64,000 nucleotides of DNA from Gilichinskyi gelida (GTDB lineage: Bacteria > Acidobacteriota > Thermoanaerobaculia > Gp7-AA8): contig JBBPII010000022.1 of NCBI GenBank assembly GCA_038040385.1, positions 1 to 64,000 on the forward strand. Direction: 5' to 3'. The notes beneath the pieces were generated by a model. It had not been told where the DNA came from. It saw only the letters and a list, made by a program, of their open reading frames with translations, and did no database searches. Numbering within the stretch: position 1 is the first letter of the stretch; every line of letters starts with the position of its first letter. Shown piece by piece: positions 8,269 to 16,747 of the stretch. The translations under genes and the position numbers were made by a program.

Positions 8269-8916
8269 GTGCCGATGTATCAGTGGACCGGACGCACCCG
8301 CAGCGGCGAGGCGCAATCCGGCTCGCTCGAGGCATCTTCGAAAGAAGCCGCGATCGCCGCGCTCCGGGCCGGGAACATCCTGGTCAACACCATCACGGAA
8401 CGGATGGGATCCACGCGAAGGGGAGGCGCGGGGCGCATCGCCGTAGGCCTGCTGCTGCTGGGTGGCGCGTTTCTGATGGCGATGATCGCGAAGGGAACGC
8501 GGATCCACTGCACCAGAACCGCCGCGGCGTACGACTGCACCGTGGAAACCACCATGGCGGGCTTTCACGTGCTGTACGCCGAGGACATCCGCGGAGCGCG
8601 CAACGCGACGGACGAGAAGAAGACGTCCGACAGCTACGACTCGAAGACGCGCACTCGCAGCACGAGCGAGAGCCATCGGCTGATGCTGGCCGGCGCCACA
8701 TCGACGGTGGCCTCGGAATGGATGGCGCATCCGCTCGCCAGTTGCGATTGGGTGTCGGGCACGCTCAACGAGAACTTCGCTAAGCGGCAGGCACCGTCGT
8801 TCGAGACCTGGCAGGTGGAGACGCCGCCGGCCGCGGTGGCGCTCGTCATCGCGATCACCGGACTCTTTCTGATTGCCAGTGGGGTGCGGCGAATTGTAGG
8901 GATAATGCGCCCGTGA
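8269..8916 (+). CDS. Membrane protein with a GspF/PilC N-terminal-like segment
   Basis: 215 aa from GTG 8269, 5 nt after the OPT stop. The first 40 residues (MPMYQWTGRTRSGEAQSGSL, then EASSKEAAIAALRAGNILVN) resemble the extreme N-terminus of type II secretion GspF / type IV pilus PilC platform proteins. No T2SSF domain follows: instead there is one membrane helix (about 67-82), a periplasmic or cytoplasmic middle region rich in Ser/Thr/Arg (TRTRSTSESH), and a second membrane helix near the C-terminus (about 185-205). Its stop overlaps the next start (GTGA), so it is in one operon with the haem-binding protein. Function unknown. Confidence 0.7.
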   Translation: MPMYQWTGRTRSGEAQSGSLEASSKEAAIAALRAGNILVNTITERMGSTRRGGAGRIAVGLLLLGGAFLMAMIAKGTRIHCTRTAAAYDCTVETTMAGFHVLYAEDIRGARNATDEKKTSDSYDSKTRTRSTSESHRLMLAGATSTVASEWMAHPLASCDWVSGTLNENFAKRQAPSFETWQVETPPAAVALVIAITGLFLIASGVRRIVGIMRP

Positions 8917-9389
8917 AAAAGTGGCTCAAACGCATCCTCCTCTCTCTCGCCGTCCTGCTCGTCATCGCGCAGGTCATCCGCCCCGCCCGCACCAACCCGC
9001 CCCTCGATCCGGCCAAGGAGCTGCGGGCACCGGAGCCGGTGATGTCCATCGTCCAGCGCTCCTGTCAGGACTGCCATTCGCACCGCACGGTCTGGCCGTG
9101 GTACTCCCAGGTCGCGCCGGCGTCGTGGCTCCTGGCCAAGGACGTCCGCGAAGCCCGGAAGCATCTGAACTCGGAGTGGGCGACCCAAACGCCCCGCCGC
9201 ACCGCGCATAAGTTCGAGGAGATCTGCGAGATGGTCGAGGCAGGTGAGATGCCGCTGTGGTTCTACGTTCCGCTCCACCCCTCGGCCAAGCTGTCCGATG
9301 CCGACCGCCGCACGCTCTGCGACTGGGCCAAGTCCGAGCGGGCGCGCATCATCAAAGAGCATCCGGAGGCGGGTCGGCCGAGTGGATAG
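8913..9389 (+). CDS. Haem-binding domain protein (Haem_bd type, CxxCH)
   Basis: 158 aa with an N-terminal membrane anchor or signal (residues 5-22) and a haem attachment motif CQDCH at about residues 52-56, followed by RTVWPWYSQVAPASWLL and a VPLHPSAKLSDADRRTLCDWA C-terminus. This layout matches the small periplasmic haem-binding domain family (PF14376 type). It is predicted to be a periplasmic c-type cytochrome. The GTG start overlaps the upstream stop by 3 nt and its own stop overlaps the next GTG start by 8 nt, so expression is coupled on both sides. Confidence 0.85.
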   Translation: MKKWLKRILLSLAVLLVIAQVIRPARTNPPLDPAKELRAPEPVMSIVQRSCQDCHSHRTVWPWYSQVAPASWLLAKDVREARKHLNSEWATQTPRRTAHKFEEICEMVEAGEMPLWFYVPLHPSAKLSDADRRTLCDWAKSERARIIKEHPEAGRPSG

Positions 9390-10629
9390 CGAGAGCGTGC
9401 TGTTCACGCCGCTCACCATCGGCAAGCTGTCCGTCGCCGGACGGATCATCAAGACCGCGACCTCGGAGACCCGCGCCACGCCCGACGGCTTCACCGGGCA
9501 GTTGATGATCGACTTCTACGAGCCCATGGCCAGGGGCGGCGTGCCGCTCATCATCACCGGCAATCTCTACACGAGCCTCGACGGCAAGGCGACGCCGATG
9601 CAGGGCGGCATCGACGACGACGACAAGATCCCCGGCCTGGCGCGGCTGGTGGACGCCGTCCACGCGCATGGCAGCAAGATCTTCGCGCAGATCAATCATT
9701 GCGGGCGGCAGGTCATCCCGCGCTTCGCCGGCCTGCCCGAGGCGACGTCGGCGTCGGACACCAAGGACCTCTTTACCGGCACGCGCCCGCGGCCGTTGGA
9801 AGTGGCGGAGATCGAGCGCATTGTCCGGCAGTTCGGCGACGCCGCCGTGCGATGCCGGAAGGCCGGCTTCGACGGCGTGCAGATCCACGCCGCGCACGGC
9901 TATCTCATCAACCAGTTCCTGACGCCGTATACCAACAAGCGCACCGACGACTACGGCGGCTCGTTCCACCGGCGCTTCCGGTTTCTGCGCGACGTGTACC
10001 GCGAAGTCCGCGCCCGCGTCGGCGGCGACTTCCCGGTCATCGTCAAGTTGAACGGCTCCGATTGGCTGCCGCTGCGGCCGGGACTGAAAACGCCGGAGCT
10101 GGTGGAGATCGCCAAGACGATGGAGGGCGAAGGCGTCGATGCCGTCGAAGTCTCCGTCGGCCACTACGAGTCCGGCTTCCCGAATGTGCGCGGCACGTTC
10201 GGCCGCTGCCTTCGCCTCATGCTGTCGGGCGGCGTGCGGTATCTGTCGCCGCTGCGCAAGCTGTCCTTCAATCTCTTCTGGCCGGTGATTGCGCTGGTGT
10301 CGAACGTCGTCTTCAAACGCCGCGAGGGCTTCAACCTCGACTACGCGCGCCAATTCAAGCAGGCGCTGAAGGTCCCGGTGATCTGCGTCGGCGGCTTTCT
10401 GACGCGCGAAGCAATGGAGCGCGCCATCGACGGCGGCTCCTGCGACGCCGTCTCCCTCGGCCGCGGCTTCATCGCCAACCCGCTGCTGGTGCGCCAGTTG
10501 CGCGACGGCACGCCCGGCCCGCGATGCGTCGACTGCAACGCCTGCGTCGGCGTGATCGGTACGCAACCGGTCGACTGCTACCACCCGCGCGTGCGCGCCG
10601 AGAAGGACGCAATGCTGGCGGCTCTCTGA
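9382..10629 (+). CDS. NADH:flavin oxidoreductase / Old Yellow Enzyme family
   Basis: 415 aa. TIM-barrel OYE features are present: HAAHGYLINQFLTP and KRTDDYGGSF (FMN and substrate side), IKLNGSDW-like strand, VGGFLTREAMERAI and SLGRGFIANP (FMN phosphate site). A Cys cluster CVDCNACVG near the C-terminus resembles the iron-sulfur motif of the 2,4-dienoyl-CoA reductase branch, but the C-terminal FAD/NAD domain of those enzymes is absent. It uses a GTG start overlapping the previous gene by 8 nt. Likely a cytosolic FMN-dependent ene-reductase; substrate unknown. Confidence 0.85.
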   Translation: MDSESVLFTPLTIGKLSVAGRIIKTATSETRATPDGFTGQLMIDFYEPMARGGVPLIITGNLYTSLDGKATPMQGGIDDDDKIPGLARLVDAVHAHGSKIFAQINHCGRQVIPRFAGLPEATSASDTKDLFTGTRPRPLEVAEIERIVRQFGDAAVRCRKAGFDGVQIHAAHGYLINQFLTPYTNKRTDDYGGSFHRRFRFLRDVYREVRARVGGDFPVIVKLNGSDWLPLRPGLKTPELVEIAKTMEGEGVDAVEVSVGHYESGFPNVRGTFGRCLRLMLSGGVRYLSPLRKLSFNLFWPVIALVSNVVFKRREGFNLDYARQFKQALKVPVICVGGFLTREAMERAIDGGSCDAVSLGRGFIANPLLVRQLRDGTPGPRCVDCNACVGVIGTQPVDCYHPRVRAEKDAMLAAL

Positions 10630-10735
10630 CGCGGAACGCCGGCGTCCTCGCCGGCTGGCCCGCAGGCGTCCTCGCCTGCGACTTCGCGGCGGCGTGACGC
10701 CGCCGGGCCAGCCGCCGGGACGGCGGCGTTCCTAC
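10630..10735. repeat. Palindromic element, family B, copy 1 (GGAACGCCGGCGTCC type)
   Basis: A GC-rich element made of nested inverted repeats, beginning CGGAACGCCGGCGTCC and ending GGACGGCGGCGTTCC. Read on the minus strand it is nearly identical to the element at 25268-25377 over about 100 bp. It fills the gap between converging OYE and BNR genes. The minus-strand TAG stop of the BNR gene (10734-10732) falls in its TAGGAACGCC end. Confidence 0.85.
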
Positions 10736-12594
10736 TGCACGTCGATGGAGAACACCCCGCCCCCCGCCGTTCCAGCGTAGAGGCGCGTTCCCGCGCTGTG
10801 GAGGGAGCGAACGTCCTCGTTCGTCAGCCCGTCGTTGAACGCGGTCCAGCTCTTCCCGCCGTCGGTCGAGCGATGGACGCCCTCGAACGTCCCGACGTAG
10901 ACGTTCCCCTTCGCGTCGACCGCGACGGCTGCGATCTGTTTTTTCTCGATGCCCTTGCTTGATTGGGTGAACGTCGCGCCGCCGTCCTCGGAGCGATACA
11001 GCCCCTCCTTCGCGGCAACGTAGACGTTCTGATCGGCAGCCAGGCCCTTGAGGTCTTTCGCCGGGAGCCCGCCGCCGGCCGCGGTCCACGACACCGCGCC
11101 GTCCGTCGAGCGCCACAGCCCGCCCTCCTTGCCGATGGCGACGAGCGCGCCGGAAGAATCGCCGCGCATGGCCAGGATATCTGTCCCCGGCGGCACGCCG
11201 CGATTCGCCGCCTTCCATTTCACCCCGCCGTCGATGCTCTTGAAGATCGGCGGCTCATCGGAGCTGGGATTCCCGTCGGCGGAGTAGAGGACCTTCGGAT
11301 TCTTCACGTCGAGAACGACGCTGGAGAACGCGGGCCGCGGCTCCTGGAGGAAGGTGTCGACTTCCGCCCAGGTGACGCCGCCGTCGTTGGAGCGGTAGTA
11401 GCTCGAGGCGTAGCTGGCGTGAACGCTCTTCGGATTCCGCGGATCGAAGACGACGCTTTGCAGGATGGCGTTGTCTTTGGAGAACGGCTGGAGCAATTCG
11501 ACCCACCCCCCCTTCCCGTCCGTCCGGAAGAGCCCACGGCTCACCTGCGCGAAGATCGTCCCGCTCTGATTCCCCCAGGCGTTCTCGATCCACGCCGCAG
11601 CGAATCCGGCGTTCGCCTCGGTCCAGCTCTTTCCGCCGTCGGTCGTCTTGTACACGCCCGCCCCCGCCGCTCCAGCCCACATCACGTCGGGCGCGGCCGG
11701 ATTGATGGCCAGCCCGCGCACGACGTAGCGCGGCAGCCCGCCGCCCATCCGCGTCCAGGTTTGCGCGCCGTCGGTCGACCGCATCAGCCCCTTTTTCGTC
11801 CCGGCGTAGAGCGTCTTCGGCGACGTGGGATGCAGCGTCAGGCTCTCGATCACCTCCTGCTGCGGGAAGCTGCCGCCGAACGGCGTCCAGGTCTCGCCGC
11901 CGTCGGTGCTCTTGTAGCCGCCGTCGCGGAGCGCGGCCATGTACAGCGTGTCGGGCTCCGAGGGGTCGATGACGATGCGGCGCGGCTGGTTGTGCTCCGG
12001 GAGTCCCGTGCCGAGCTGTTTCCACGACGCGCCGCCGTCGCTGGTGCGCCAGAGTCCCGACCGTCCATTGGAGCCGCCGGCCCAGATGATCTTCGAGTCT
12101 TTGGGATGGACAGCGAAGGTGTAGACGTCGCCGCCGCTGACGCGGAACTCGGTCCACTTCGCGCCGCCGTCGGCGGAGCGCTTGTGCAGGTTCACGTCGG
12201 GCACCCAGATGGCCTTCGGATTGGAGGGATCGAATGCCACCGGATACGGCGTCAACGCCAGATCGTCCCGCATCCACTCCCACGTCTCGCCGCCATCCTT
12301 CGACCGCGCGATCGCGCCGCGCTCCACACCCGCCCAGAGCGTGTTGCTCTTCGGCTGCAGCATGACGTACGTCACCACGCGGTCCGCCAGCGCCTTCCCC
12401 GAAAGCTGCCAGCTCTTCGCACCATCGACGCTCCGCCATACCCCGCCCCCGTGCGTGGAGACCCACAGCCGCTCCGGATTCGCCGGATCGACGGCGATGG
12501 AGAGGACGTTGCCGAAGTAGGGACCCTCGGCCTTCCAGGTGCCGGCGAGGGCGGGGGCGGCGGTGAGGAGGAGGAGTAGCGCGAGTTTTTTCAT
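10732..12594 (-). CDS. Secreted BNR/Asp-box beta-propeller protein
   Basis: 620 aa with a signal peptide (MKKLALLLLLTAAPALA). About 12 Asp-box motifs of the form S-x-D-G-G-x-T-W (for example STDGGETW, TSDGGASW, TTDGGKSW) spread along the whole length indicate a pair of beta-propellers like Ycf48/sialidase-type or VPS10-like exported proteins. Catalytic residues of true sialidases were not identified, so an enzymatic role is not claimed. The frame is open upstream of 12594 but that part lies over a repeat and the next gene. The stop codon lies in the family B repeat. Confidence 0.85.
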   Translation of the reverse strand: MKKLALLLLLTAAPALAGTWKAEGPYFGNVLSIAVDPANPERLWVSTHGGGVWRSVDGAKSWQLSGKALADRVVTYVMLQPKSNTLWAGVERGAIARSKDGGETWEWMRDDLALTPYPVAFDPSNPKAIWVPDVNLHKRSADGGAKWTEFRVSGGDVYTFAVHPKDSKIIWAGGSNGRSGLWRTSDGGASWKQLGTGLPEHNQPRRIVIDPSEPDTLYMAALRDGGYKSTDGGETWTPFGGSFPQQEVIESLTLHPTSPKTLYAGTKKGLMRSTDGAQTWTRMGGGLPRYVVRGLAINPAAPDVMWAGAAGAGVYKTTDGGKSWTEANAGFAAAWIENAWGNQSGTIFAQVSRGLFRTDGKGGWVELLQPFSKDNAILQSVVFDPRNPKSVHASYASSYYRSNDGGVTWAEVDTFLQEPRPAFSSVVLDVKNPKVLYSADGNPSSDEPPIFKSIDGGVKWKAANRGVPPGTDILAMRGDSSGALVAIGKEGGLWRSTDGAVSWTAAGGGLPAKDLKGLAADQNVYVAAKEGLYRSEDGGATFTQSSKGIEKKQIAAVAVDAKGNVYVGTFEGVHRSTDGGKSWTAFNDGLTNEDVRSLHSAGTRLYAGTAGGGVFSIDVQ

Positions 12595-12604
12595 GATGTC
12601 TTTC

Positions 12605-12703
12605 TCGGGGTTGCGGGGTTGCGCGGTTCCGGGGTTTCGCAGCGCTCGCGCCACTAGGGCTTGGCCGCTGCGAAACCACGCAACCGCGAAACCCCGCAAC
12701 CTC
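12605..12703. repeat. Palindromic element, family C, copy 1 (GGGGTTGCGGGGTTGC type)
   Basis: Inverted repeat: CGGGGTTGCGGGGTTGCG, CGGTTCCGGGGTTTCGC and AGCG on the left, CGCTGCGAAACCACGC, AACCGCGAAACCCCGC and AACC on the right. It fills the gap between the HEAT-ankyrin gene and the start of the BNR gene. A related copy is at 56494-56560. Arms of this size would form a long stem in RNA between the two minus-strand genes. Confidence 0.8.
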
Positions 12704-14645
12704 ATTTCGTCGCCTTCGTCGCCTTCGCCACCAACGCCAGCTTCTTCGGATCCTTCGCATACGCCTCGCGATACATCTTCACCTTGTCCGGACTGAGGCG
12801 GAAGCCGGCGGCGGCTAGCGCCGCGGCGCCGTCGGTCTCGAAGATGAGGCCGAACTCGAACGCGCTCATGCCGCTGCCGTTCTTGGCGTTCATGTTCGCT
12901 TTCGCGCCGAGGAGGATCTTCACCACCTCGGCGTCGCAGTTCTGGGCGGCCGTCATCAGCGGCGTGTTGGCGTTGTCGTCGCCGATGTTCGGGTCGGCAC
13001 CTCGCGACAGGAGCAGCTTCAGGATCGCCTTGGTGTCCGCGGGTGTCGGCCGCACGCTCGCGTTGCAGCCTTCCTCCGCCTCGAGCAGCACGCGCATGGC
13101 GGGACTGCCGTTGCTGTTGGCGAATCGATGATTCGGCGACATCCCCGCGTCGAGGAAGGCCTTGACGATGTCCAGCTCGACGTCGTTCAGCGCCGAGAAG
13201 TACGCCTCCTCGGTGAACTTGTACTGGCGCTCGCGAAGCCACTCCAGCGCCTTGTCGCGCGCCGCGGGATCGACCGCCGCGACGGTGGTGACCTTGCGCG
13301 AGCGGTGGCTGTCGGACTTCATGGCCTCGATGGCGAAGTCGGTGAGCTGTCGAACGAGCTCGTCGCCGTCCTTCTTCAGCGGCGCGATCGTCGCCTCGGC
13401 GGAGGCGGCATCCGTCCCGTGGTTGCGCAGCAACTGCAGCGCGGTGAGGCGGAGATTGCGGTCCTTCTGCTCGACCGCGGCGCGCGCCAGGATGTCGACG
13501 GTCGTCGCCGTGTCGAGCTGCAGTTTGTCGATGCTCCGGAGCGCCTTGTCCCGGACCGGGACGCTCGCGTCTTTCTCCAACGCCGCGGTCAGGGCCGGCA
13601 GCGCTTCCTTCGCCGCCGCCGCTTTCACCGCCGTCTCGACGGCGAACGACTCATCGGCGATCTCGCCGATCGCCTCGGCCGCCCGCGCGCGTACCTCGGC
13701 GTCCGATTCCGTCCTCACCGCCTGTACCACCGGCCCGAGGGCGTCGAGCGCGAGCCCCCGTGCGCTCGCCAGCGCGCGGATGGCCTCGTCGCGCACGTCC
13801 TTCTCCTTGTCCGCGACCATGCGCGACACCGGCTTGGCCCACGCCTTCACGTCCGCGGCGGCGGTTTGCTTGCCGAGGAACTCGACGGCGATCTCGCGAA
13901 CGTCGCCGTTCGAAGAGCTCAGAAATCCGAGAAGCGTCTCGATCCAGCGGTCGGGGCGCGGGCGCATGTCGCCGAGGGCGATGAGCAACGGCTCGGTGAG
14001 GAAGTTCTCATTGAGGCGCGCCATGAGCGGCGGGATGATCTTGCGGTCCTGCGTCTCGGCGAGCCCGCGCAGCGCCTTCTTCCCGGCGTCGAAGTTGTCG
14101 CGCCGCGCGGACCAGTCGGAGGTGTTTTTCGGATCGGGCGAGTTGCGGCGGAGGTAGTCGACGACGGGGCCGGCGAGCTTGTCGCCGGGCTCTATGCCGA
14201 TCAGCGCGCGGGCGGCGAGAAAGCGGTCGACGTCATCGCCGCGCTGCAGCACGCCGCGCAGCTCGTCGGCCATCGTCGACGGCTCCTCGTCCATGGAGAT
14301 GAGCGCGCCGGCGGCGCGGATGACGACCGCGGGCGCCGGGTCGGCCAGCGCCTTGCGCAGCGCGGGTATCGCCGGCTTGGCCACGTCGCTCAACCGCCAC
14401 AGCGCGTTGGCCGCGGCCTCCCGCACGCCGGCGTCGCGATCGCCGAGGGCCGCGATCAGCGGCTCGATGGACTCCGCCATCTCCATACCGCCGAGCCCCT
14501 CGGCCGCTTCGATGCGGGTGTTCACGTCGCGGCTCTTCAGCTCTTTGGCGTAGCGCTCGACGAGCTTCTGGAGATCGGACTTCTGCGCGAAAACGAGCGC
14601 GGGGACGAGAAGAGACACCAGGAGCAGTGCCAGTGTGTTGCGCAT
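12702..14645 (-). CDS. Exported HEAT-repeat and ankyrin-repeat protein
   Basis: 647 aa. A signal peptide (MRNTLALLLVSLLVPALVFA) is followed by about 420 residues of helical HEAT-type repeats (ESIEPLIAALGDRDAGVREAAANAL, AIPALRKALADPAPAVVIRAAG), then an ankyrin region (about 500-620) with DVELDIVKAFLDAGMSPNHRF, LLLSRGADPNIGDDNANTPLM and ILLGAKANMNAKNGSGMSAFE. A CGGAGGA ribosome site precedes the ATG. It is likely a periplasmic scaffold for protein-protein contacts. Its partner is unknown; the neighbouring BNR propeller, downstream on the same strand, is a candidate. Confidence 0.85.
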   Translation of the reverse strand: MRNTLALLLVSLLVPALVFAQKSDLQKLVERYAKELKSRDVNTRIEAAEGLGGMEMAESIEPLIAALGDRDAGVREAAANALWRLSDVAKPAIPALRKALADPAPAVVIRAAGALISMDEEPSTMADELRGVLQRGDDVDRFLAARALIGIEPGDKLAGPVVDYLRRNSPDPKNTSDWSARRDNFDAGKKALRGLAETQDRKIIPPLMARLNENFLTEPLLIALGDMRPRPDRWIETLLGFLSSSNGDVREIAVEFLGKQTAAADVKAWAKPVSRMVADKEKDVRDEAIRALASARGLALDALGPVVQAVRTESDAEVRARAAEAIGEIADESFAVETAVKAAAAKEALPALTAALEKDASVPVRDKALRSIDKLQLDTATTVDILARAAVEQKDRNLRLTALQLLRNHGTDAASAEATIAPLKKDGDELVRQLTDFAIEAMKSDSHRSRKVTTVAAVDPAARDKALEWLRERQYKFTEEAYFSALNDVELDIVKAFLDAGMSPNHRFANSNGSPAMRVLLEAEEGCNASVRPTPADTKAILKLLLSRGADPNIGDDNANTPLMTAAQNCDAEVVKILLGAKANMNAKNGSGMSAFEFGLIFETDGAAALAAAGFRLSPDKVKMYREAYAKDPKKLALVAKATKATK

Positions 14646-14661
14646 GCGTGGTCCTCCGGTG

Positions 14662-15087
14662 CTATGGGGCCGACGGAAGCTTGTACTCGAAAGTGTACAG
14701 ATGCTTGCCGTCGACGATGTCGATGATCATCTTGCCAGTGAGCCCCGCCAGTTGCCCGGTGCCGGAGTCCGGCACGACGGTGACGCTCAACTGCGGCGCG
14801 CCGCGGTCCATCGTTCCGGTGTGCTGGAGGACGAACGTTCCGCTGCGGCCGGCGAGCGTGCCGGTGACCTGCTCCATGGCCACATAGCCCGCCGAGCCCT
14901 TGACCGCCGTCCCGTGCATGAGCATTTCGCCCTTGGCGGTGGCGTCGAGGTCTCCGTGAAACTGCTTGTCGATCGACATCCGGCCGACGGCGTTGTCGGG
15001 CGTGGCTTGCGGCGTCAGCTTGACGTCGAATGTTCCCTTTGCGGACGACATGGCGGCGATGGCCGCGAGCATAAACCAAATGTGCAT
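14662..15087 (-). CDS. DUF3224 domain protein
   Basis: 141 aa. After a short hydrophobic N-terminus (MHIWFMLAAIAAMSSA, a possible signal peptide), the protein follows the DUF3224 pattern: GTFDVKLTPQ, KQFHGDLDATAKGEML, SAGYVAMEQVTGTLAGR, FVLQHTGTMDRG and VVPDSGTGQLAGL. Members form small beta-barrels related to allene oxide cyclase-like folds; no activity is established. It lies 16 nt upstream of the HEAT-ankyrin gene on the same strand and is divergent from threonine dehydratase. Confidence 0.85.
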   Translation of the reverse strand: MHIWFMLAAIAAMSSAKGTFDVKLTPQATPDNAVGRMSIDKQFHGDLDATAKGEMLMHGTAVKGSAGYVAMEQVTGTLAGRSGTFVLQHTGTMDRGAPQLSVTVVPDSGTGQLAGLTGKMIIDIVDGKHLYTFEYKLPSAP

Positions 15088-15110
15088 TTGCGCATGCTAC
15101 GCTGAGAATC

Positions 15111-16070
15111 GTGTTCACCCTTACTCTAAAAGACTTCGAAAACGTGCGCGCGCGCATCGCGGAGCACATCAAACACACGCCGCTCTTGACGTCGCGGCAA
15201 CTGAGCGAGCGGACGGGATTCGACGTCCGCCTCAAAGCCGAAATGTTCCAGCGCGTCGGCTCGTACAAGATCCGCGGGCCGCTCAACAAGTTCGCGCTGA
15301 TGCCCGAGGAGCAGAAGCGGCGCGGCGTGGTCTGCTCGTCGGCCGGCAATCACGCGCAGGGCGTGGCGCTGGCGGCCAAGATCCACGGCATCCGCGCCGT
15401 GGTGTGCATGGCCGAGAACGCGACGCCGGCCAAGATCGCGGCGACGCGCGGCTACGGCGCGGAAGTCGTCCTGCACGGCACGATCTGGGACGAAGCGAAC
15501 GAGAAGGCGAAGGAACTGGTGCGCGACGAGGGGCTGACGTACGTGCACCCCTTCGACGATGAAGAGCTCATCGCCGGCCAGGGGACACTCGGGCTGGAGA
15601 TCGTGCAGGACTGGCCCGAGGTCGACGCCGTGATCGTCCCCATCGGCGGCGGCGGACTGATCTCCGGCGTCTCCATGGCGGTCAAGAGCCACAACCCGAA
15701 GATCCGCGTGATCGGCGTGGAGTCGTCGGACGGCCCGGCGATGCAGAAGAGCATCGAGGCCGGGCGACTGGAGACGATCGACTGCCGCACGATCATCGAC
15801 GGCCTGCGCGTCCGCCGCGCCGGCGAGATCAACTTCTCGGTAGTGCAGCGCTTCGTCGACGAGATCGTGGCCCTCCCCGACTGCCAGATCTTCGACGCCA
15901 TGCTCTGGATCATGGAGCGCTGCAAGCTGGTGGTGGAAGGCGCCGCCGCCGCGCCGGTCGGCGCGCTGCTCAACGGGCTGGTGGCGTTGCCGCCGGGGGC
16001 GCGGGTGGCGGTGGTGCTCTCGGGGGGGAATGTGAATTTGGATCAGTTGCGGGGGCTCAGTTGGAATTGA
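15111..16070 (+). CDS. Threonine ammonia-lyase (threonine dehydratase), catabolic-length
   Basis: 319 aa from a GTG start. It is a PLP fold-type II enzyme: the PLP lysine lies in GSYKIRGPLNK (Tyr replaces the usual Phe), the substrate loop is SSAGNHAQG and the phosphate cup is GGGGLISG. The length without a C-terminal ACT domain matches the unregulated catabolic dehydratase or serine/threonine racemase branch. It converts threonine to 2-oxobutyrate and ammonia, or serine to pyruvate. Its last 14 nt overlap the convergent ParE toxin gene. A decayed second copy of its last 175 bp is at 17398-17577. Confidence 0.88.
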   Translation: MFTLTLKDFENVRARIAEHIKHTPLLTSRQLSERTGFDVRLKAEMFQRVGSYKIRGPLNKFALMPEEQKRRGVVCSSAGNHAQGVALAAKIHGIRAVVCMAENATPAKIAATRGYGAEVVLHGTIWDEANEKAKELVRDEGLTYVHPFDDEELIAGQGTLGLEIVQDWPEVDAVIVPIGGGGLISGVSMAVKSHNPKIRVIGVESSDGPAMQKSIEAGRLETIDCRTIIDGLRVRRAGEINFSVVQRFVDEIVALPDCQIFDAMLWIMERCKLVVEGAAAAPVGALLNGLVALPPGARVAVVLSGGNVNLDQLRGLSWN

Positions 16071-16353
16071 GCGGCAAGTCGAGCACCTGAGCCGATCCCC
16101 GCACCGTCAGAATCGACACAAACGACTTCTCGATGCGATAGATCACACGATGGGAGCGATAGATCACTTCTCGAAATTCGCCTGACGGGATCTCCGGCAC
16201 GACGCGGCCCGACTTCGGGAACCTCTCCAAGCGGTCGACAACCTTGAACAACCCCTCGAGCCATTTGAGTGCGGCTGCGGGCTTGTCCCCGGCGATGTAT
16301 CTGGCCTCTTCGTACGCTCGTTGGAGGGCCAGAGGCGACCAGACGATTCTCAA
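16057..16353 (-). CDS. ParE/RelE superfamily toxin
   Basis: 98 aa. The pattern VWSPLALQRAYEEARYIAGDKPAAALKWLEGLF, then RLERFPKSGRVVPEI and REVIYRSHRVIYRIE followed by the VSILTVRGSAQ strand is that of ParE/RelE-type plasmid stabilisation toxins, and matches the ParE branch (gyrase) better than ribosome-dependent RelE. Its ATG overlaps the antitoxin stop by 4 nt (ATGA). The 3' end overlaps the convergent threonine dehydratase by 14 nt, so the module is tightly joined to that gene. Confidence 0.88.
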   Translation of the reverse strand: MRIVWSPLALQRAYEEARYIAGDKPAAALKWLEGLFKVVDRLERFPKSGRVVPEIPSGEFREVIYRSHRVIYRIEKSFVSILTVRGSAQVLDLPLNSN

Positions 16354-16631
16354 CTGCGGAATCGTCTCCGGAGCTCCGCTTTGGCCTGGCGATGTGGGAT
16401 GCCTTCCCCCGATTCGATCTGTTTCACGGCGGTCCGGACGTCGCGCAGGAGCTCGAGCTCTTCAATCAGTTGGGCGTAATCGGCCACATCGAGCAACACG
16501 GCGGCAGAATGACCGCGCTGCGTCAGGACCAGCGGACGGCCGCTGTTCTTTACTTGCTCGATGAGCTCCGCGGCGTTAGCCCGGAACTCCGAAACAGGCT
16601 TGATGTCGGTGTCGAGTTTCGGCTGGCGCAT
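16350..16631 (-). CDS. Phd/YefM family antitoxin
   Basis: 93 aa starting at ATG 16631 with a TGGAGGT site 6 nt upstream; the longer open frame lacks a comparable start. The N-terminal part (IKPVSEFRANAAELIEQVKNSGRPLVLTQRGHSAAVLLDVADY) is the DNA-binding Phd/YefM fold, and the charged C-terminus (SGEGIPHRQAKAELRRRFRS) would wrap and block the toxin. The gene order (antitoxin first, 4-nt overlap) is standard. A 28-bp imperfect palindrome just upstream includes the ribosome site and is a likely autorepressor operator. Confidence 0.9.
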   Translation of the reverse strand: MRQPKLDTDIKPVSEFRANAAELIEQVKNSGRPLVLTQRGHSAAVLLDVADYAQLIEELELLRDVRTAVKQIESGEGIPHRQAKAELRRRFRS

Positions 16632-16633
16632 AT

Positions 16634-16661
16634 GTACCTCCAGTTGTACTTCTGATGGTAC
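16634..16661. promoter_or_regulatory. Candidate operator for the Phd/ParE module
   Basis: Read on the minus strand, 28 bp show dyad symmetry as GTACC-2-CAG-2-GTAC-2-CTG-2-GGTAC, where numbers are unmatched spacers. The centre is GTAC. The element ends 2 nt before the antitoxin ATG and overlaps its ribosome binding site, so antitoxin (or toxin-antitoxin complex) binding could block transcription or translation. Phd/YefM antitoxins usually bind such palindromes; binding here is inferred. Confidence 0.6.
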
Positions 16662-16747
16662 GTCGCCGGGCAACCCCTTGGCAACCGTCAGGCCGTCGTT
16701 CGGGAACGGATCAGTCGGAGGCGCTGACCTAGAACTGAGGGGGCACT

